NCBI RefSeq assembly: GCF_017815535.1
Contig: NZ_CP072596.1
Span: 992,001 to 1,056,000, forward strand
Length of the DNA: 64,000 nucleotides
Direction of reading: 5' to 3'
DNA from: Tessaracoccus sp. MC1865
GTDB lineage: Bacteria; Actinomycetota; Actinomycetes; Propionibacteriales; Propionibacteriaceae
This document shows positions 29,431-38,645 of this stretch, piece by piece. The notes beneath the pieces were generated by a model, which had not been told where the DNA came from, ran no database searches, and saw only the letters and a list, made by a program, of their open reading frames with translations. Both the position numbers and the translations under genes were made by a program. Numbering within the stretch: the first letter of the stretch is position 1; each line of letters opens with the position of its first letter.

Positions 29431-29937
29431 ATGGCGATCAAGAGAGACCAACTGGGCCGCGACGAACACATCGTCGCCTCCATGCGCACCCACGGCAAGG
29501 TGCTGATCGTGCCGGCGTTGGTGCTGATCGTGATGGGCTCCCTCCTTGGCTTCGCCATCGCCCTCCTGCCGCCGGATTGGGAGCCCTGGGGCACCTACGC
29601 GGTGATCGCGTTGTTCCTGGTCATCGTGATCGGTGCGGTCGTCCTGCCGTTCCTGCGTTGGCTCACCTCCACGTACACCATCACGGACCGCCGCATCGTC
29701 ACGCGCCGCGGCATCATCAACAAGACCGGCCATGACCTGCCGCTGCGCCGCATCAACAACGTCAACTACGAGCGCTCGATGACGGACCGCATGCTCGGCT
29801 GCGGCACGCTCATCCTGGAGACGGCCGCGGGGCAGCCCCTGGCGCTGCCGGACGTGCCGCACGTGGAGCGCGTCCACGTGACCATCAACGATCTGCTCTA
29901 CGACATGCATGGGGCACCGGACACCTCCGACGAGTAG
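29431..29937 (+). CDS. Membrane protein with bacterial PH domain
   Basis: A 168-residue protein with two membrane helices (about 23-45 and 53-75) followed by a PH-like domain containing YTITDRRIVTRRGIINK and DLPLRRINNVN, the usual YdbS/YdbT-type motif. It corresponds by position to M. tuberculosis Rv3278c between birA and purK. Function is unknown. Its TAG stop forms the first half of the purK -10 hexamer. Confidence 0.88.
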   Translation: MAIKRDQLGRDEHIVASMRTHGKVLIVPALVLIVMGSLLGFAIALLPPDWEPWGTYAVIALFLVIVIGAVVLPFLRWLTSTYTITDRRIVTRRGIINKTGHDLPLRRINNVNYERSMTDRMLGCGTLILETAAGQPLALPDVPHVERVHVTINDLLYDMHGAPDTSDE

Positions 29938-29940
29938 TCT
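29935..29940 (+). promoter_or_regulatory. -10 element of purK overlapping the upstream stop codon
   Basis: TAGTCT, then 6 bases, then the purK GTG at 29947. The TAG is the stop of the PH-domain gene. Confidence 0.45.
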
Positions 29941-29946
29941 TCGCGG

Positions 29947-31107
29947 GTGACTCGACGCTACTCACTGGCCATCGCCGGAGGCGGGCAGCTGGCCCGCATG
30001 ATGCAGCAGGCGGCCATTCCGCTGGGGATCGACGTGCGGCTGCTCGCCGAGGGGCCGGCCGTTTCCGCGGCCCAGGTGGTACCCGCCCACACCGTCGGCG
30101 ACTACCGCAGCCTCGACACCCTCGTGGAGTTCGTCGACGGCGCGGACGTGCTGACCTTCGACCATGAGCACGTGCCCACAAGACACCTCGACATCCTGGC
30201 CGAGCACGTCGCCGTGCGCCCTGGCTCCGCCGCGCTGCGGTTCGCGCAGGACAAGGCGGAGATGCGCGAGAAGATGGCGGAGCTGGGGATCGCCTGCCCC
30301 GCGTTCGCCGTCGCAGACTCGCCGCGGGACCTCATCGCGTTCGGCGACAGCCAGGGCTGGCCGGTGATCGCCAAGGCCTCCCGCGGCGGCTACGACGGCA
30401 AGGGCGTCTGGAAGCTGAACGGACCCGAAGATGCCGGCGAACCGTTCGCGAACCTGCCCGAGACGTCCGCGGGTGAGCGGGTCAGGATCGTGGCGGAGGA
30501 GTTCATCGACTTCACCAGGGAGCTGTCCGCCATCGTCGTGCGCTCCCCCTCGGGGCAGGTGGTGGCCTATCCCATCAGCGAGACACTGCAGGAGCAGGGC
30601 ATCTGCGTCGAGACCGTCACCCCCGCCCCCGGCATGAGCGACGAGGTCGCGGCGGGGCTCCAGCAGATGGCCGTGCGCATCGCCACCGAACTCGGCGTCG
30701 TGGGCGTCCTCGCCGTCGAACTCATGGAGGCCCGCGACGGCCGCATCGTCGTCAACGAGCTGGCCATGCGGCCGCACAACACCGGGCACTGGACCATCGA
30801 CGGGGCGCTCACGAGCCAGTTCGAGAACCACATCCGCGCCGCCCTCGACCTGCCGCTCGGCTCACCCGCCATGCGCTCAGACGTCGTCGTGATGACCAAC
30901 GTGCTCGGCGGCGCCGAGGATGACCTCACCGGAGCGCTGCAGCACGTGTTCGCCCGTGACCGCGAGGTGCGCGTGCACCTCTACGGCAAGGAGGTCACGC
31001 CCGGCCGTAAGGTGGGGCACGTCACCTGCTTCGGCACCTCGCTCGACGATGTGCGTCGTCGCGCGCGGCACGCCGCGCACTACCTGATGGGAGACCCCGA
31101 TGCCTGA
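29947..31107 (+). CDS. purK: 5-(carboxyamino)imidazole ribonucleotide synthase
   Basis: A 386-residue ATP-grasp enzyme of purine synthesis making N5-CAIR from AIR and bicarbonate. GGGQLARMM near residue 11 is the PurK signature; [13 protein letters not shown] is the ATP loop; [13 protein letters not shown] is the C-terminal active-site segment. GTG 29947 was chosen from the start of the family pattern and the hexamer upstream. The 3' end overlaps purE by 8 bases. Confidence 0.95.
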   Translation: MTRRYSLAIAGGGQLARMMQQAAIPLGIDVRLLAEGPAVSAAQVVPAHTVGDYRSLDTLVEFVDGADVLTFDHEHVPTRHLDILAEHVAVRPGSAALRFAQDKAEMREKMAELGIACPAFAVADSPRDLIAFGDSQGWPVIAKASRGGYDGKGVWKLNGPEDAGEPFANLPETSAGERVRIVAEEFIDFTRELSAIVVRSPSGQVVAYPISETLQEQGICVETVTPAPGMSDEVAAGLQQMAVRIATELGVVGVLAVELMEARDGRIVVNELAMRPHNTGHWTIDGALTSQFENHIRAALDLPLGSPAMRSDVVVMTNVLGGAEDDLTGALQHVFARDREVRVHLYGKEVTPGRKVGHVTCFGTSLDDVRRRARHAAHYLMGDPDA

Positions 31108-31600
31108 GCCGCTCGTCTCGATCGTGATGGGATCTGATTCGGACTGGCCCACGATGTCCGCCGCGGCCGACGCGTTGGCCGAGTTCGGCGTCGCCTACGA
31201 GGCGGATGTCGTGTCCGCCCACCGGATGCCGGAGGACATGGTGCGCTTCGGGCGCGAGGCGCACGAGCGCGGCATCAAGGTGATCATCGCCGGCGCGGGC
31301 GGAGCGGCGCACCTGCCGGGCATGCTCGCGTCGCTGACCCCGCTGCCGGTCATCGGCGTGCCGGTTGCCCTGAAGTACCTCGACGGGATGGATTCGCTGC
31401 TCTCGATCGTGCAGATGCCGGCGGGGGTCCCCGTCGCCACCGTCGCCATCGGCAACGCCCGCAACGCCGGCCTGCTGGCGGTACGGATGCTCGCCGTCGG
31501 CGACGAGGCACTGCTCGAGCGGATGCTCGACTTCCAGGACCAGCTCCGGGACGCGGCGCACGCGAAAGGCGCCGTCGTCCGCGAAGCCAGCGGTTCCTAG
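31100..31600 (+). CDS. purE: N5-carboxyaminoimidazole ribonucleotide mutase
   Basis: A 166-residue class I PurE that rearranges N5-CAIR to CAIR, following PurK in the pathway. [10 protein letters not shown] and SAHRMPEDM are the substrate-binding motifs, and [11 protein letters not shown] follows. It overlaps purK by 8 bases, and its TAG stop shares the palindrome CTAG with the convergent DUF3352 gene. Confidence 0.95.
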   Translation: MPEPLVSIVMGSDSDWPTMSAAADALAEFGVAYEADVVSAHRMPEDMVRFGREAHERGIKVIIAGAGGAAHLPGMLASLTPLPVIGVPVALKYLDGMDSLLSIVQMPAGVPVATVAIGNARNAGLLAVRMLAVGDEALLERMLDFQDQLRDAAHAKGAVVREASGS

Positions 31601-33288
31601 TTGAACACCACCTCGAGCCGGATGCTGCTGTCGCCGTCGTCGGCGGCTTCAACCGCCATGCCGAGGGCGCGGACAGGCTCGAGCCACTGGGTGAAGTCGG
31701 CCGAGTAGTCGCTGGCCGCCATCTCCTGGTAGAGCGGCATGCTCTTCACGGCGTTGAGGTCCACGAAGCTCAGGTTGCTGGCGTCCTGCCGGATCACTTC
31801 CGTGAAACCGGGGGAATCCCCCAGGGTGGTGGCGGGGCTGCGGATGTCGTCGATGCCCTGGCCGTACGCGAGGTAAACGGTGTCGCCGTCCTGCTCGGCG
31901 GTGAGCCCGTCGAAGCTCCCCTCGGGCATCAGGACCCGCTTGACGCCGTCCAGCAGTTCGAGCTGACGGGCAGGATCGTCGCTGACGAACTTGGCTCCCA
32001 CCACGGGTTCGCCCTGACCGTCCATGCCGATGGTGACGCCCATCTGGCGGCCCATGAGGGCCTGCAGGTCTGCGGCCGACATGATGCCGAGCGACTCGAG
32101 GTCCGGGGTCAGGCCGGCTGCCTCGAAGGACCGCCAGGACTGCTCATAGGACTCTGTGGAGGCGGCGCCCGCCACGGCGGCGAACACGCCTCCGGGAAGT
32201 TCACTCGCGAAGGCGCGAATGTCGTCGAGTTCCGGTTGCGGGTAGTTTGGCGCGAAGAACTGCCCGTCGAGGATGACACGGTCGTCGTCCACCTTGAGGC
32301 CTGCGGCGCCGTGTGAGCCGCGGAGGGCCTCGACGTCGGTCATGGGGGAGAGGCCGGGCCCGCTCTGGCTGATCAGCATGTCGATGGCCTCGGAGCCTGC
32401 CCAGAAGGTCGCCAGGCTGCCCGTACCGAGCTTGGCCATGTCCGCCTTGTAGTCCTGGTCATCCGCCAGCGACGACTCGCTGATCGCCGCGGCGTCCAGG
32501 CCGAGGTCCGTGCTGGTGATCACCAGCACGTCGTCGACGAAGAAGTACTCGTTCTCGGCGGCGGCCTGAGCCGCAGCGAACGCCCCGGCCTTCTCCTTGT
32601 CGGTGGTCTCGACGGCCACCACGACCTGGTCGCCGAAGCCCGAGGCGCTGTCCGGTGCCGAGCCCAGGAACCCGAGGGCGACGGAGTTGCCGAGCCACGG
32701 CTCGACCTCCTCATAGGACGGCTTGTCCCCGGAATCGTCCGGGATGAGGTCCCACAGTGCCCGCTTGTAATCTGTGGTCTCCGACATCTCCTCGCCCACC
32801 GGGAACTTGTTGACGATGCGGGCGAGCTTCAACTGGTCTGCCGGCGCCGGCGCCAGGTTCAGCTCGATGGCCATCGCCACGGTGGAGGGGAGGCCCTTGG
32901 CCGCCGCAGGCGTGGCACCGCGGAAGAACGTCAGGCTGAACGCCACGCCACCGAGCACCAACGCGAGAGCCAGGGCCCCGGCGACGATCGCCGGGGTCTT
33001 CGACCTCTTCTTCACGGGAGCAGCTGCGTACGGCTGGTACTGGCCCGGGAGCTGTTGCGGGGGCGTGCCCCACTGCCCCTGCTGCGGCGGAGGAGTGCCC
33101 CACTGCCCCTGCTGCGGCGGAGGAGTGCCCCACGGCGCCGGCTGCTGCGGGCGGGGCTGCTGGAAGGACGGACTCTGGGGCTGGCCCTGCAGACCCTGCT
33201 GCGGCGGCTGTTGCGGGGCGCGACCCCACTGCGGCTGGGGAGGCTGTGGACCGTTGGGTTGCCAGCCGGGTGGTGGGTTCTGGGTCAC
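31597..33288 (-). CDS. DUF3352 family protein with Pro/Gln-rich N-terminus
   Basis: A 563-residue protein. Residues 1 to about 92 are low complexity, rich in Pro, Gln, Gly and Trp, with ten-residue repeats of the type [10 protein letters not shown]; a basic stretch KKRSK and one membrane helix follow (about 98-120); the remaining 440 residues are an extracytoplasmic DUF3352-like domain of unknown function. The repeats are also visible in DNA (33065-33133). It ends on purE with a shared CTAG. Confidence 0.82.
   Translation of the reverse strand: MTQNPPPGWQPNGPQPPQPQWGRAPQQPPQQGLQGQPQSPSFQQPRPQQPAPWGTPPPQQGQWGTPPPQQGQWGTPPQQLPGQYQPYAAAPVKKRSKTPAIVAGALALALVLGGVAFSLTFFRGATPAAAKGLPSTVAMAIELNLAPAPADQLKLARIVNKFPVGEEMSETTDYKRALWDLIPDDSGDKPSYEEVEPWLGNSVALGFLGSAPDSASGFGDQVVVAVETTDKEKAGAFAAAQAAAENEYFFVDDVLVITSTDLGLDAAAISESSLADDQDYKADMAKLGTGSLATFWAGSEAIDMLISQSGPGLSPMTDVEALRGSHGAAGLKVDDDRVILDGQFFAPNYPQPELDDIRAFASELPGGVFAAVAGAASTESYEQSWRSFEAAGLTPDLESLGIMSAADLQALMGRQMGVTIGMDGQGEPVVGAKFVSDDPARQLELLDGVKRVLMPEGSFDGLTAEQDGDTVYLAYGQGIDDIRSPATTLGDSPGFTEVIRQDASNLSFVDLNAVKSMPLYQEMAASDYSADFTQWLEPVRALGMAVEAADDGDSSIRLEVVFN
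33065..33133. repeat. Tandem 30-bp coding repeat
   Basis: Two identical 30-bp copies (33065-33094 and 33095-33124) and 9 bases of a third. The period is a multiple of three, and each copy encodes one ten-residue Pro/Gln unit of the DUF3352 protein on the minus strand. Copy number could vary between strains. Confidence 0.9.
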
Positions 33289-33354
33289 GGTGTTCTCCTG
33301 CGCGCAGTGGGTGGGCTGTGCTTCGAGGATAGGTCCACCGCAGACCAGTGACCG

Positions 33355-34518
33355 CTACTGCCGGTACTTCTCCAAGTCGGCCGTATTGCCGACAGCCATC
33401 GCCCCGAAGATTTCGTCAGCAGCTGCGTCGTCCCAGATGACGGACGAGCCGACGCTGGTGTTCGCCACGCTGCCGGGGACGGTCAGGCTGAGCCCGGAAC
33501 CGGTCATCACGCTGAAGAAGCCCGTTCCCACCTGCGCCATGGATCCCAGGCCGGTGTCCTCGCCACGCGCGAGCGACTTCGAGGCCGCCATGTTGACCTT
33601 CCAGTACCGCACCGGATTGAGCACGGTGAGGGGGTTTGCGACCTTTTTCATGATGGCGCCGATGGTCTCGCGCTGACGCTCGACCCGGCCGAAGTCGCCG
33701 TTCGGGTCCGCCTTGCGCATCCGCACGTAGCCCAGCGCGGTGACGCCGTCGACCGTCTGGCAACCCTTGGAGAGCGTGATGTGGGCGTCCTCGTCGTCGA
33801 TGTCGAACTTCGGGCACACCTCGATCCCGCCGACGGCGTCCACCACGTCCACGACGCCGAGCATGCCCACCTCGAGGTAGCCGTCGATGCGCACGCCGGT
33901 GTTCAGTTCGATGGTCTCGATGAGCAGGGGAGCGCCGCCGAAGGCGTAGGCGGCGTTGAGCTTGTTCTTCTTGCGGCCGGGGATCTGGACGATGGAGTCG
34001 CGCGGGAGGCTCAGCAGCACCGGCTCACCCTCGGTGGGGGTGTGCAGCAGCATCATCGTGTCCGTCCGGCGACCGTCGGTGGTGCCGGTGCGCAGCCTCG
34101 ACCAGTCCTCGGCGCTCAGGTCTTCGCGGCCGTCGGAGCCGACGAGGAGGATGGTGCTGCCCGGCTGCTCCGCGGGGCGCTCGCCGGCGGACGCCGTGTC
34201 CACCGTGGTGCCGGCCGTCCAGGCGTAGAGCGGGGTGCCGATCAGGAAGGCCAGCCACAGGATGAGGGCGAAGCCCAGCAGACGGAGCGGCCGGAAACGA
34301 CGGCGCTTCCTGGGTCGGCCAACCGGGGGAGCGGCAGGCGGAGCGGTGGGCGGCTGCGACGGCGGGCCGGCCTTGGCGGCCGGCTGCGGCCCGGCGGTGC
34401 CCTGCGGATAGCCGGCGCCGCGCTCGCGACGGGCGTCGTTGCGGCGCATGTTCTCCACCTCGTCGGGACGGAGCACCGAGGTCTCTTCGTCCTTCTCGTC
34501 CCGGTAGAGCCAGTTCAT
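33355..34518 (-). CDS. LytR-CpsA-Psr (LCP) family wall glycopolymer ligase
   Basis: A 387-residue type II membrane protein: a cytoplasmic N-terminus with a Pro/Ala linker and an RKRRRFR patch, one membrane helix near residue 80, then the LCP domain with LLVGSDGRED, RTDTMMLLH, LSLPRDSIVQIPG and YVRMRKADPNGDFGRVERQR. LCP enzymes move lipid-linked glycopolymers onto peptidoglycan. ATG 34518 was chosen for GAGGAG 8 bases upstream. It diverges from a second LCP gene at 34671, with 152 bases between. Confidence 0.92.
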   Translation of the reverse strand: MNWLYRDEKDEETSVLRPDEVENMRRNDARRERGAGYPQGTAGPQPAAKAGPPSQPPTAPPAAPPVGRPRKRRRFRPLRLLGFALILWLAFLIGTPLYAWTAGTTVDTASAGERPAEQPGSTILLVGSDGREDLSAEDWSRLRTGTTDGRRTDTMMLLHTPTEGEPVLLSLPRDSIVQIPGRKKNKLNAAYAFGGAPLLIETIELNTGVRIDGYLEVGMLGVVDVVDAVGGIEVCPKFDIDDEDAHITLSKGCQTVDGVTALGYVRMRKADPNGDFGRVERQRETIGAIMKKVANPLTVLNPVRYWKVNMAASKSLARGEDTGLGSMAQVGTGFFSVMTGSGLSLTVPGSVANTSVGSSVIWDDAAADEIFGAMAVGNTADLEKYRQ

Positions 34519-34670
34519 GTCGTCGTCTCCTCGTGGCACTCGCCATCCCCTTTCCGCGTGCCCAAGGGTACCCATTAGTGCGCCAACGACGGCATCGCGG
34601 CGTGGCGCTACCGGGCTGAGGGGAACCTGCGGGTGAGGATGGAAATCAGCCTTCCCCGAGGAGATCACCA

Positions 34671-36200
34671 GTGCCGTCCACCAAGACCGCAGCCGCCAAG
34701 AGCGTGCAGGCCCGCCGCGCCTTCGGCTTCGTCCTGATGTCCGCACTGTTCCCGGGCTCGGTGCAGTGGTTCGCCGGCAACCGCGCGGTGGGCCGCGTGG
34801 CCGGCCGCGTCTACGGCGCCGCCCTGGCCCTGCTGGTGCTGATGGTGCTGGGCCTGCTCCTGTTCCGTGGCCCCACCGTCGGGCTGCTGCTCAACCCCGC
34901 CGCGACCACCGTCGTGCGCGTGGTCCTCTGGGCCCTCTTCGCCGGCTGGGGGCTGCTCCTGGTGGACGCCTGGCGGCTGGCCGCGCCCCTGCGCCTCGGG
35001 CAGGGCACCCGGCTCACCCTCACCGTCACCACCCTGGCGCTCGCGCTGGGGGTCGGCGGCATCACCACCGTCGCCGCCAGCGGTTTCCAGGCCGCCGGGA
35101 ACGTCGGCGTCGTGCTGCAGGGCGGCGGCGACACCGACGAGAAGGCCGGCCGCTACAACGTGCTGTTGCTCGGGGTCGACGCGGCTGAAGGCCGCGACGG
35201 CCTGCGCCCGGATTCGATCAACGTGGCCTCCGTGGACGCGGAGACCGGGCGCACCGTACTGTTCGGGCTGCCGCGCAACCTGCAGAAGGTGCGCTTCCCG
35301 GACTCCTCCCCGCTGCGGGCCCTCTACGCCGAGGGGTACGTCTGCCCCGACAACGCCTGCCTGCTCAACGGGGTCTACACCCTGGGCGAGCAGCATGCCG
35401 ATCTCTACCCCGGCGAGGCGGACCCGGGCCTCCAGGCGATGAAGGAGGCCATCAGCGAGACCCTCGGCCTCGAACTCAACTACTTCGCGATGATCGACAT
35501 GGCCGGTTTCCAGAACCTCATCAACGCCATGGGCGGCATCCGGCTCAACATCACCAAGCCCATCCCGATGGGCGGCGGCGGAAGCAACATCCACGGCTAC
35601 ATCGAGCCCGGCGACGACGTCCGGCTCGACGGCTACCAGGCGCTCTGGTTCGCCCGCTCCCGGGCGGAGAGCAGCGACTATGAGCGCATGGTGCGCCAGA
35701 AGTGCGTGATGTCGGCGATGGCCAACCAGCTGGACCCCATGACGGTGGCCACGAAGTTCGTCGAACTGTCCAAGGCGGGCGGCGACGTGCTGCGCACCGA
35801 CGTCGGCACGGGCGAGATCACCCGCCTGGCCGAGTTGGCCCTGCAGGCCAAGGAACTCAGCATCGTCTCCGTCAACTTCACGCCCCCGCTGATCGTCACG
35901 GGGGACCCGGATTTCGACCTGATCCGCAGTACGGTCCGCGACAGGATCGACGCGTCCGAAGCGCTCGACGAGGTGACGGGGTCGCCGGCCCCGGCGGCCT
36001 CCCCGGATGCCGCCACCACGCAGGCCGCCCCCGTTGCGGCGTCTCCTGTGGCGTCCTCCGAGGCCCCAGCCGCCGAGGGCGGCGAACCCACCACCGACAG
36101 CGCGGATCCCGCCCCTGTCGAGGCCGCCGGCGCCGAGGTGGAGGCCGACGAATCGGTCAGTGACGCTGGCGACCTTGAGCTGGTCTGCTCGGTTCCGTGA
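34671..36200 (+). CDS. LCP family protein with multi-helix N-terminus
   Basis: A 509-residue LCP protein with three or four N-terminal membrane helices (about 15-140) in place of the usual one, then the LCP domain with LLLGVDAAEGRDGLRPDS, LFGLPRNL, YFAMIDMAGFQNLINAMGG and ALWFARSRAESSDYERMVRQ, and a C-terminal Ala/Pro/Glu-rich tail. GTG 34671 has GAGGAG upstream. The two LCP genes of this locus are of different subtypes, suggesting two polymers or two attachment sites. The closest position in M. tuberculosis is Rv3267. Confidence 0.9.
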   Translation: MPSTKTAAAKSVQARRAFGFVLMSALFPGSVQWFAGNRAVGRVAGRVYGAALALLVLMVLGLLLFRGPTVGLLLNPAATTVVRVVLWALFAGWGLLLVDAWRLAAPLRLGQGTRLTLTVTTLALALGVGGITTVAASGFQAAGNVGVVLQGGGDTDEKAGRYNVLLLGVDAAEGRDGLRPDSINVASVDAETGRTVLFGLPRNLQKVRFPDSSPLRALYAEGYVCPDNACLLNGVYTLGEQHADLYPGEADPGLQAMKEAISETLGLELNYFAMIDMAGFQNLINAMGGIRLNITKPIPMGGGGSNIHGYIEPGDDVRLDGYQALWFARSRAESSDYERMVRQKCVMSAMANQLDPMTVATKFVELSKAGGDVLRTDVGTGEITRLAELALQAKELSIVSVNFTPPLIVTGDPDFDLIRSTVRDRIDASEALDEVTGSPAPAASPDAATTQAAPVAASPVASSEAPAAEGGEPTTDSADPAPVEAAGAEVEADESVSDAGDLELVCSVP

Positions 36201-36243
36201 GCCACGCCCACTAAAGTGGGCGCCGGAGAAGGGAGTCCGCAGC

Positions 36244-37236
36244 GTGCAGCAGAGCGTCAGCGTGGTGATGCCGATCCGCAACGAGGAACCACACCTCACG
36301 GCGGCCGTCGAGCGGGTCCTCAGCCAGGGTTATCCGGGCGACCTGGAGATCCTGCTCGCAGTGGCTCCCAGCACAGACCGCACCAGGGAGATCGCCGACC
36401 AGCTGGCGGCCGCTGACCCGCGCATCCGGGTTCTCGACAACCCGGAGGGGTACACCCCCGTCGGGCTCAACATCGCCATCCACGCGGCACGGCACCCCGT
36501 CATCGTGCGTGTCGACGGGCACGGTGAGCTGAGCCCCGGCTACATCGCCACCGCGGTGCGCCTCCTCGAGGAGACGGGCGCCGCCAACGTGGGCGGCCGG
36601 ATGGACGCGCAGGGCACCTCGGCCCTCTCGGAGGCCATCGCCGCCGCGTACAACTCCCGCCTGGGCCTCGGGGGCGGTGGGTTCCACCTCGCCGACACCC
36701 CGCCCGGGCCGGCCGACACCGTGTTCCTCGGCGTGTTCCGCCGCGAGGTGCTGGAGGAGATCGGCGGATTCGACGAGACGCTCCACCGCGCCCAGGACTG
36801 GGAACTGAACTACCGGCTCCGCACCGCCGGCCACCTCGTCTACTTCTCCCCGGACCTGCGCGTCGTCTACCGTCCCCGCAACAGCTACGAGGCGCTCGCC
36901 AAGCAGTTCTTCACCACCGGCCAGTGGCGCCGCGAAGTGATCCGCCGCCATCCGGAGACCGCCTCGCTGCGCTATCTCGCCCCGCCGTTCGCGGTGCTGG
37001 GCATGGGCGGCGGTCTCCTCGGGGGTCTGCTCGGCCTCGTGCTGCGCAACCGGCTGCTCACCGCGCTCCTCGTGGCGCCGCTGGTCTACATGTCGTTCCT
37101 GACGGTGGCCACCGCAACGATGGAGACCACGGCGCGGGCCCGCACCCGCCTGCCGCTCGTGCTCGCGATCATGCACGTGGCGTGGGGCGCGGGCTTCGTC
37201 CGTGGTCTGCCGGATCGCGCTGACACCCTGGGATGA
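36244..37236 (+). CDS. Family 2 glycosyltransferase, membrane-associated
   Basis: A 330-residue protein with a GT2 domain (VSVVMPIRNEE start, VRVDGHGELSPGY as the metal/nucleotide region, DETLHRAQDWELNYRLR as the QDWE-type acceptor motif) and two C-terminal membrane helices (about 250-300). It resembles enzymes that add sugars to lipid carriers or wall polymers. GTG 36244 has AGAAGGGAG upstream. It sits between an LCP gene and two coiled-coil genes, with an ATGA overlap to the next. Confidence 0.88.
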   Translation: MQQSVSVVMPIRNEEPHLTAAVERVLSQGYPGDLEILLAVAPSTDRTREIADQLAAADPRIRVLDNPEGYTPVGLNIAIHAARHPVIVRVDGHGELSPGYIATAVRLLEETGAANVGGRMDAQGTSALSEAIAAAYNSRLGLGGGGFHLADTPPGPADTVFLGVFRREVLEEIGGFDETLHRAQDWELNYRLRTAGHLVYFSPDLRVVYRPRNSYEALAKQFFTTGQWRREVIRRHPETASLRYLAPPFAVLGMGGGLLGGLLGLVLRNRLLTALLVAPLVYMSFLTVATATMETTARARTRLPLVLAIMHVAWGAGFVRGLPDRADTLG

Positions 37237-38645
37237 GTGCCCCGCAGGAACGTGCCAAGATGGATCCCATGAGTTGGCAGACCCCGGAGCCCGCATCGCG
37301 CGGGACTGATTCCCGGGCTGCCACCGAAGTACTCCTGCAAGCCCAACGACTGGCAGACAGGCTGCGCGAAGAGGCCCAGTCAGAGGCAGACCGCATCCGC
37401 ACCGAAACCGTCGAACTCACCCAGCAGCGCGATGAACTGGCGGGCGAGGTCACCTTCGCCCGCCGTCGGCTGGAGGAGGCGAAGGCGGACGCCCAGCGCA
37501 CGCTGTCAGACGCCGTCGCGCAGGCCGGCGCCATCAGCGGACGTGCCCAGGAAGGTGCCGACGAGGTCGTCGCTGAAGCGCGTGCCGATGCGGAGCGCAT
37601 CGTCGCCGAAGCCCAGAGCCGGGCTGCGCGCCAGCTCGAGGACGCAACCGCGGAGGCCGCACGCATCAGGGCGGAGGTGTCGGCCTGGCGCGAGAAGGTC
37701 GAGGTGGAGGGGCACGCCGCCCGCGCCCTCGTCGACGACGAACTCACAGCCCAGCGCGCAGCGCACGACGAGCGCATCGCCAGGGAACAGGCCGAAGCGG
37801 ACCAGGAACTCGCCGCCCGCCGGGAAGAGATGCAGCGGCTGGAGGACGAGGCCGCAGCGCGGCTCGCCGCCGAGCGCGAAGCCGTGGAGCGGGAGATGAC
37901 GCAGCTGCGCGAGGAGACGGCGGGCCAGGTGGCCCGGCTGACGTCCGAGGCGCAGCGGCAGGCCGACGCGCAACTCGCGGCGGCCTCCAGCCAGATGGAG
38001 TGGGCCCAGACCACCGTCGCGGCGCTGCTCGACGGCGCGCGCGTGGACGTGGCGCGCCGCAAGCAGCAGGCGCACCTCGACCAGGCCCGCCGCACGGCGG
38101 AGCTGAGAGCCAAGCTGTCGGCCACCACCCAGCGTTCCGTGAACGCAGCCCGCCAGCGGCTGCGCGCGGCAGACGTGGAGGCGCACGACACCCGCGGCAG
38201 GGCCGACGCCGAACTCGCCGCCGCCGCACAGCACGCCCAGCGCACCCGGGCGGAGGCGGACCAGCAGGCTGCCGACACCGTGGAACGGGCGAAGCGCGAA
38301 GCGGAGGCGATCGTGCAGCGGGCGGATCAGCGCATGACGGAGGCTGAAGCCAGCTCCGAGATGCTCCGCGAGCAGCTCACGGCAGAGCTCGAGCGCACCC
38401 AGAAGGCGTCCTACGAACGCACCCGCGCCACCCGCGAGGAGGCCGTCCGCCTCCTGTCCGACGCGCGGGTCGAGGCCGAGACCATCCGCACGCAGGCCCG
38501 CGACATGCTGGCCGCTGCCCGGCAGGAAGTCGCGGGGCTGACGAAGCGCCGCGACGACATCACCCTGCAACTCAATTCGCTCTCCGGCGTGATCGAAGCG
38601 CTGTCAGTGCCAGGTACCACCACTCAAGACGAGGAACACTCATGA
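37233..38645 (+). CDS. Long coiled-coil protein, polar-scaffold-like
   Basis: A 470-residue protein that is almost entirely heptad-rich Ala/Glu/Arg helix, with no membrane segment. It overlaps the glycosyltransferase stop (ATGA) and the next coiled-coil gene start (ATGA). Size, composition and pairing resemble the cytoskeletal coiled-coil proteins that organise polar growth in actinobacteria (Scy/FilP-like), but coiled coils are poor evidence of homology. Start codons at 37260 and 37269 are alternatives. A role in placing the wall-polymer machinery is inferred from context. Confidence 0.75.
   Translation: MSAPQERAKMDPMSWQTPEPASRGTDSRAATEVLLQAQRLADRLREEAQSEADRIRTETVELTQQRDELAGEVTFARRRLEEAKADAQRTLSDAVAQAGAISGRAQEGADEVVAEARADAERIVAEAQSRAARQLEDATAEAARIRAEVSAWREKVEVEGHAARALVDDELTAQRAAHDERIAREQAEADQELAARREEMQRLEDEAAARLAAEREAVEREMTQLREETAGQVARLTSEAQRQADAQLAAASSQMEWAQTTVAALLDGARVDVARRKQQAHLDQARRTAELRAKLSATTQRSVNAARQRLRAADVEAHDTRGRADAELAAAAQHAQRTRAEADQQAADTVERAKREAEAIVQRADQRMTEAEASSEMLREQLTAELERTQKASYERTRATREEAVRLLSDARVEAETIRTQARDMLAAARQEVAGLTKRRDDITLQLNSLSGVIEALSVPGTTTQDEEHS

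Noticed and set aside
33065-33133. CRISPR-like direct repeats
   Set aside because: The copies are contiguous without spacers, have a period of 30 bases in frame, and encode protein repeats.
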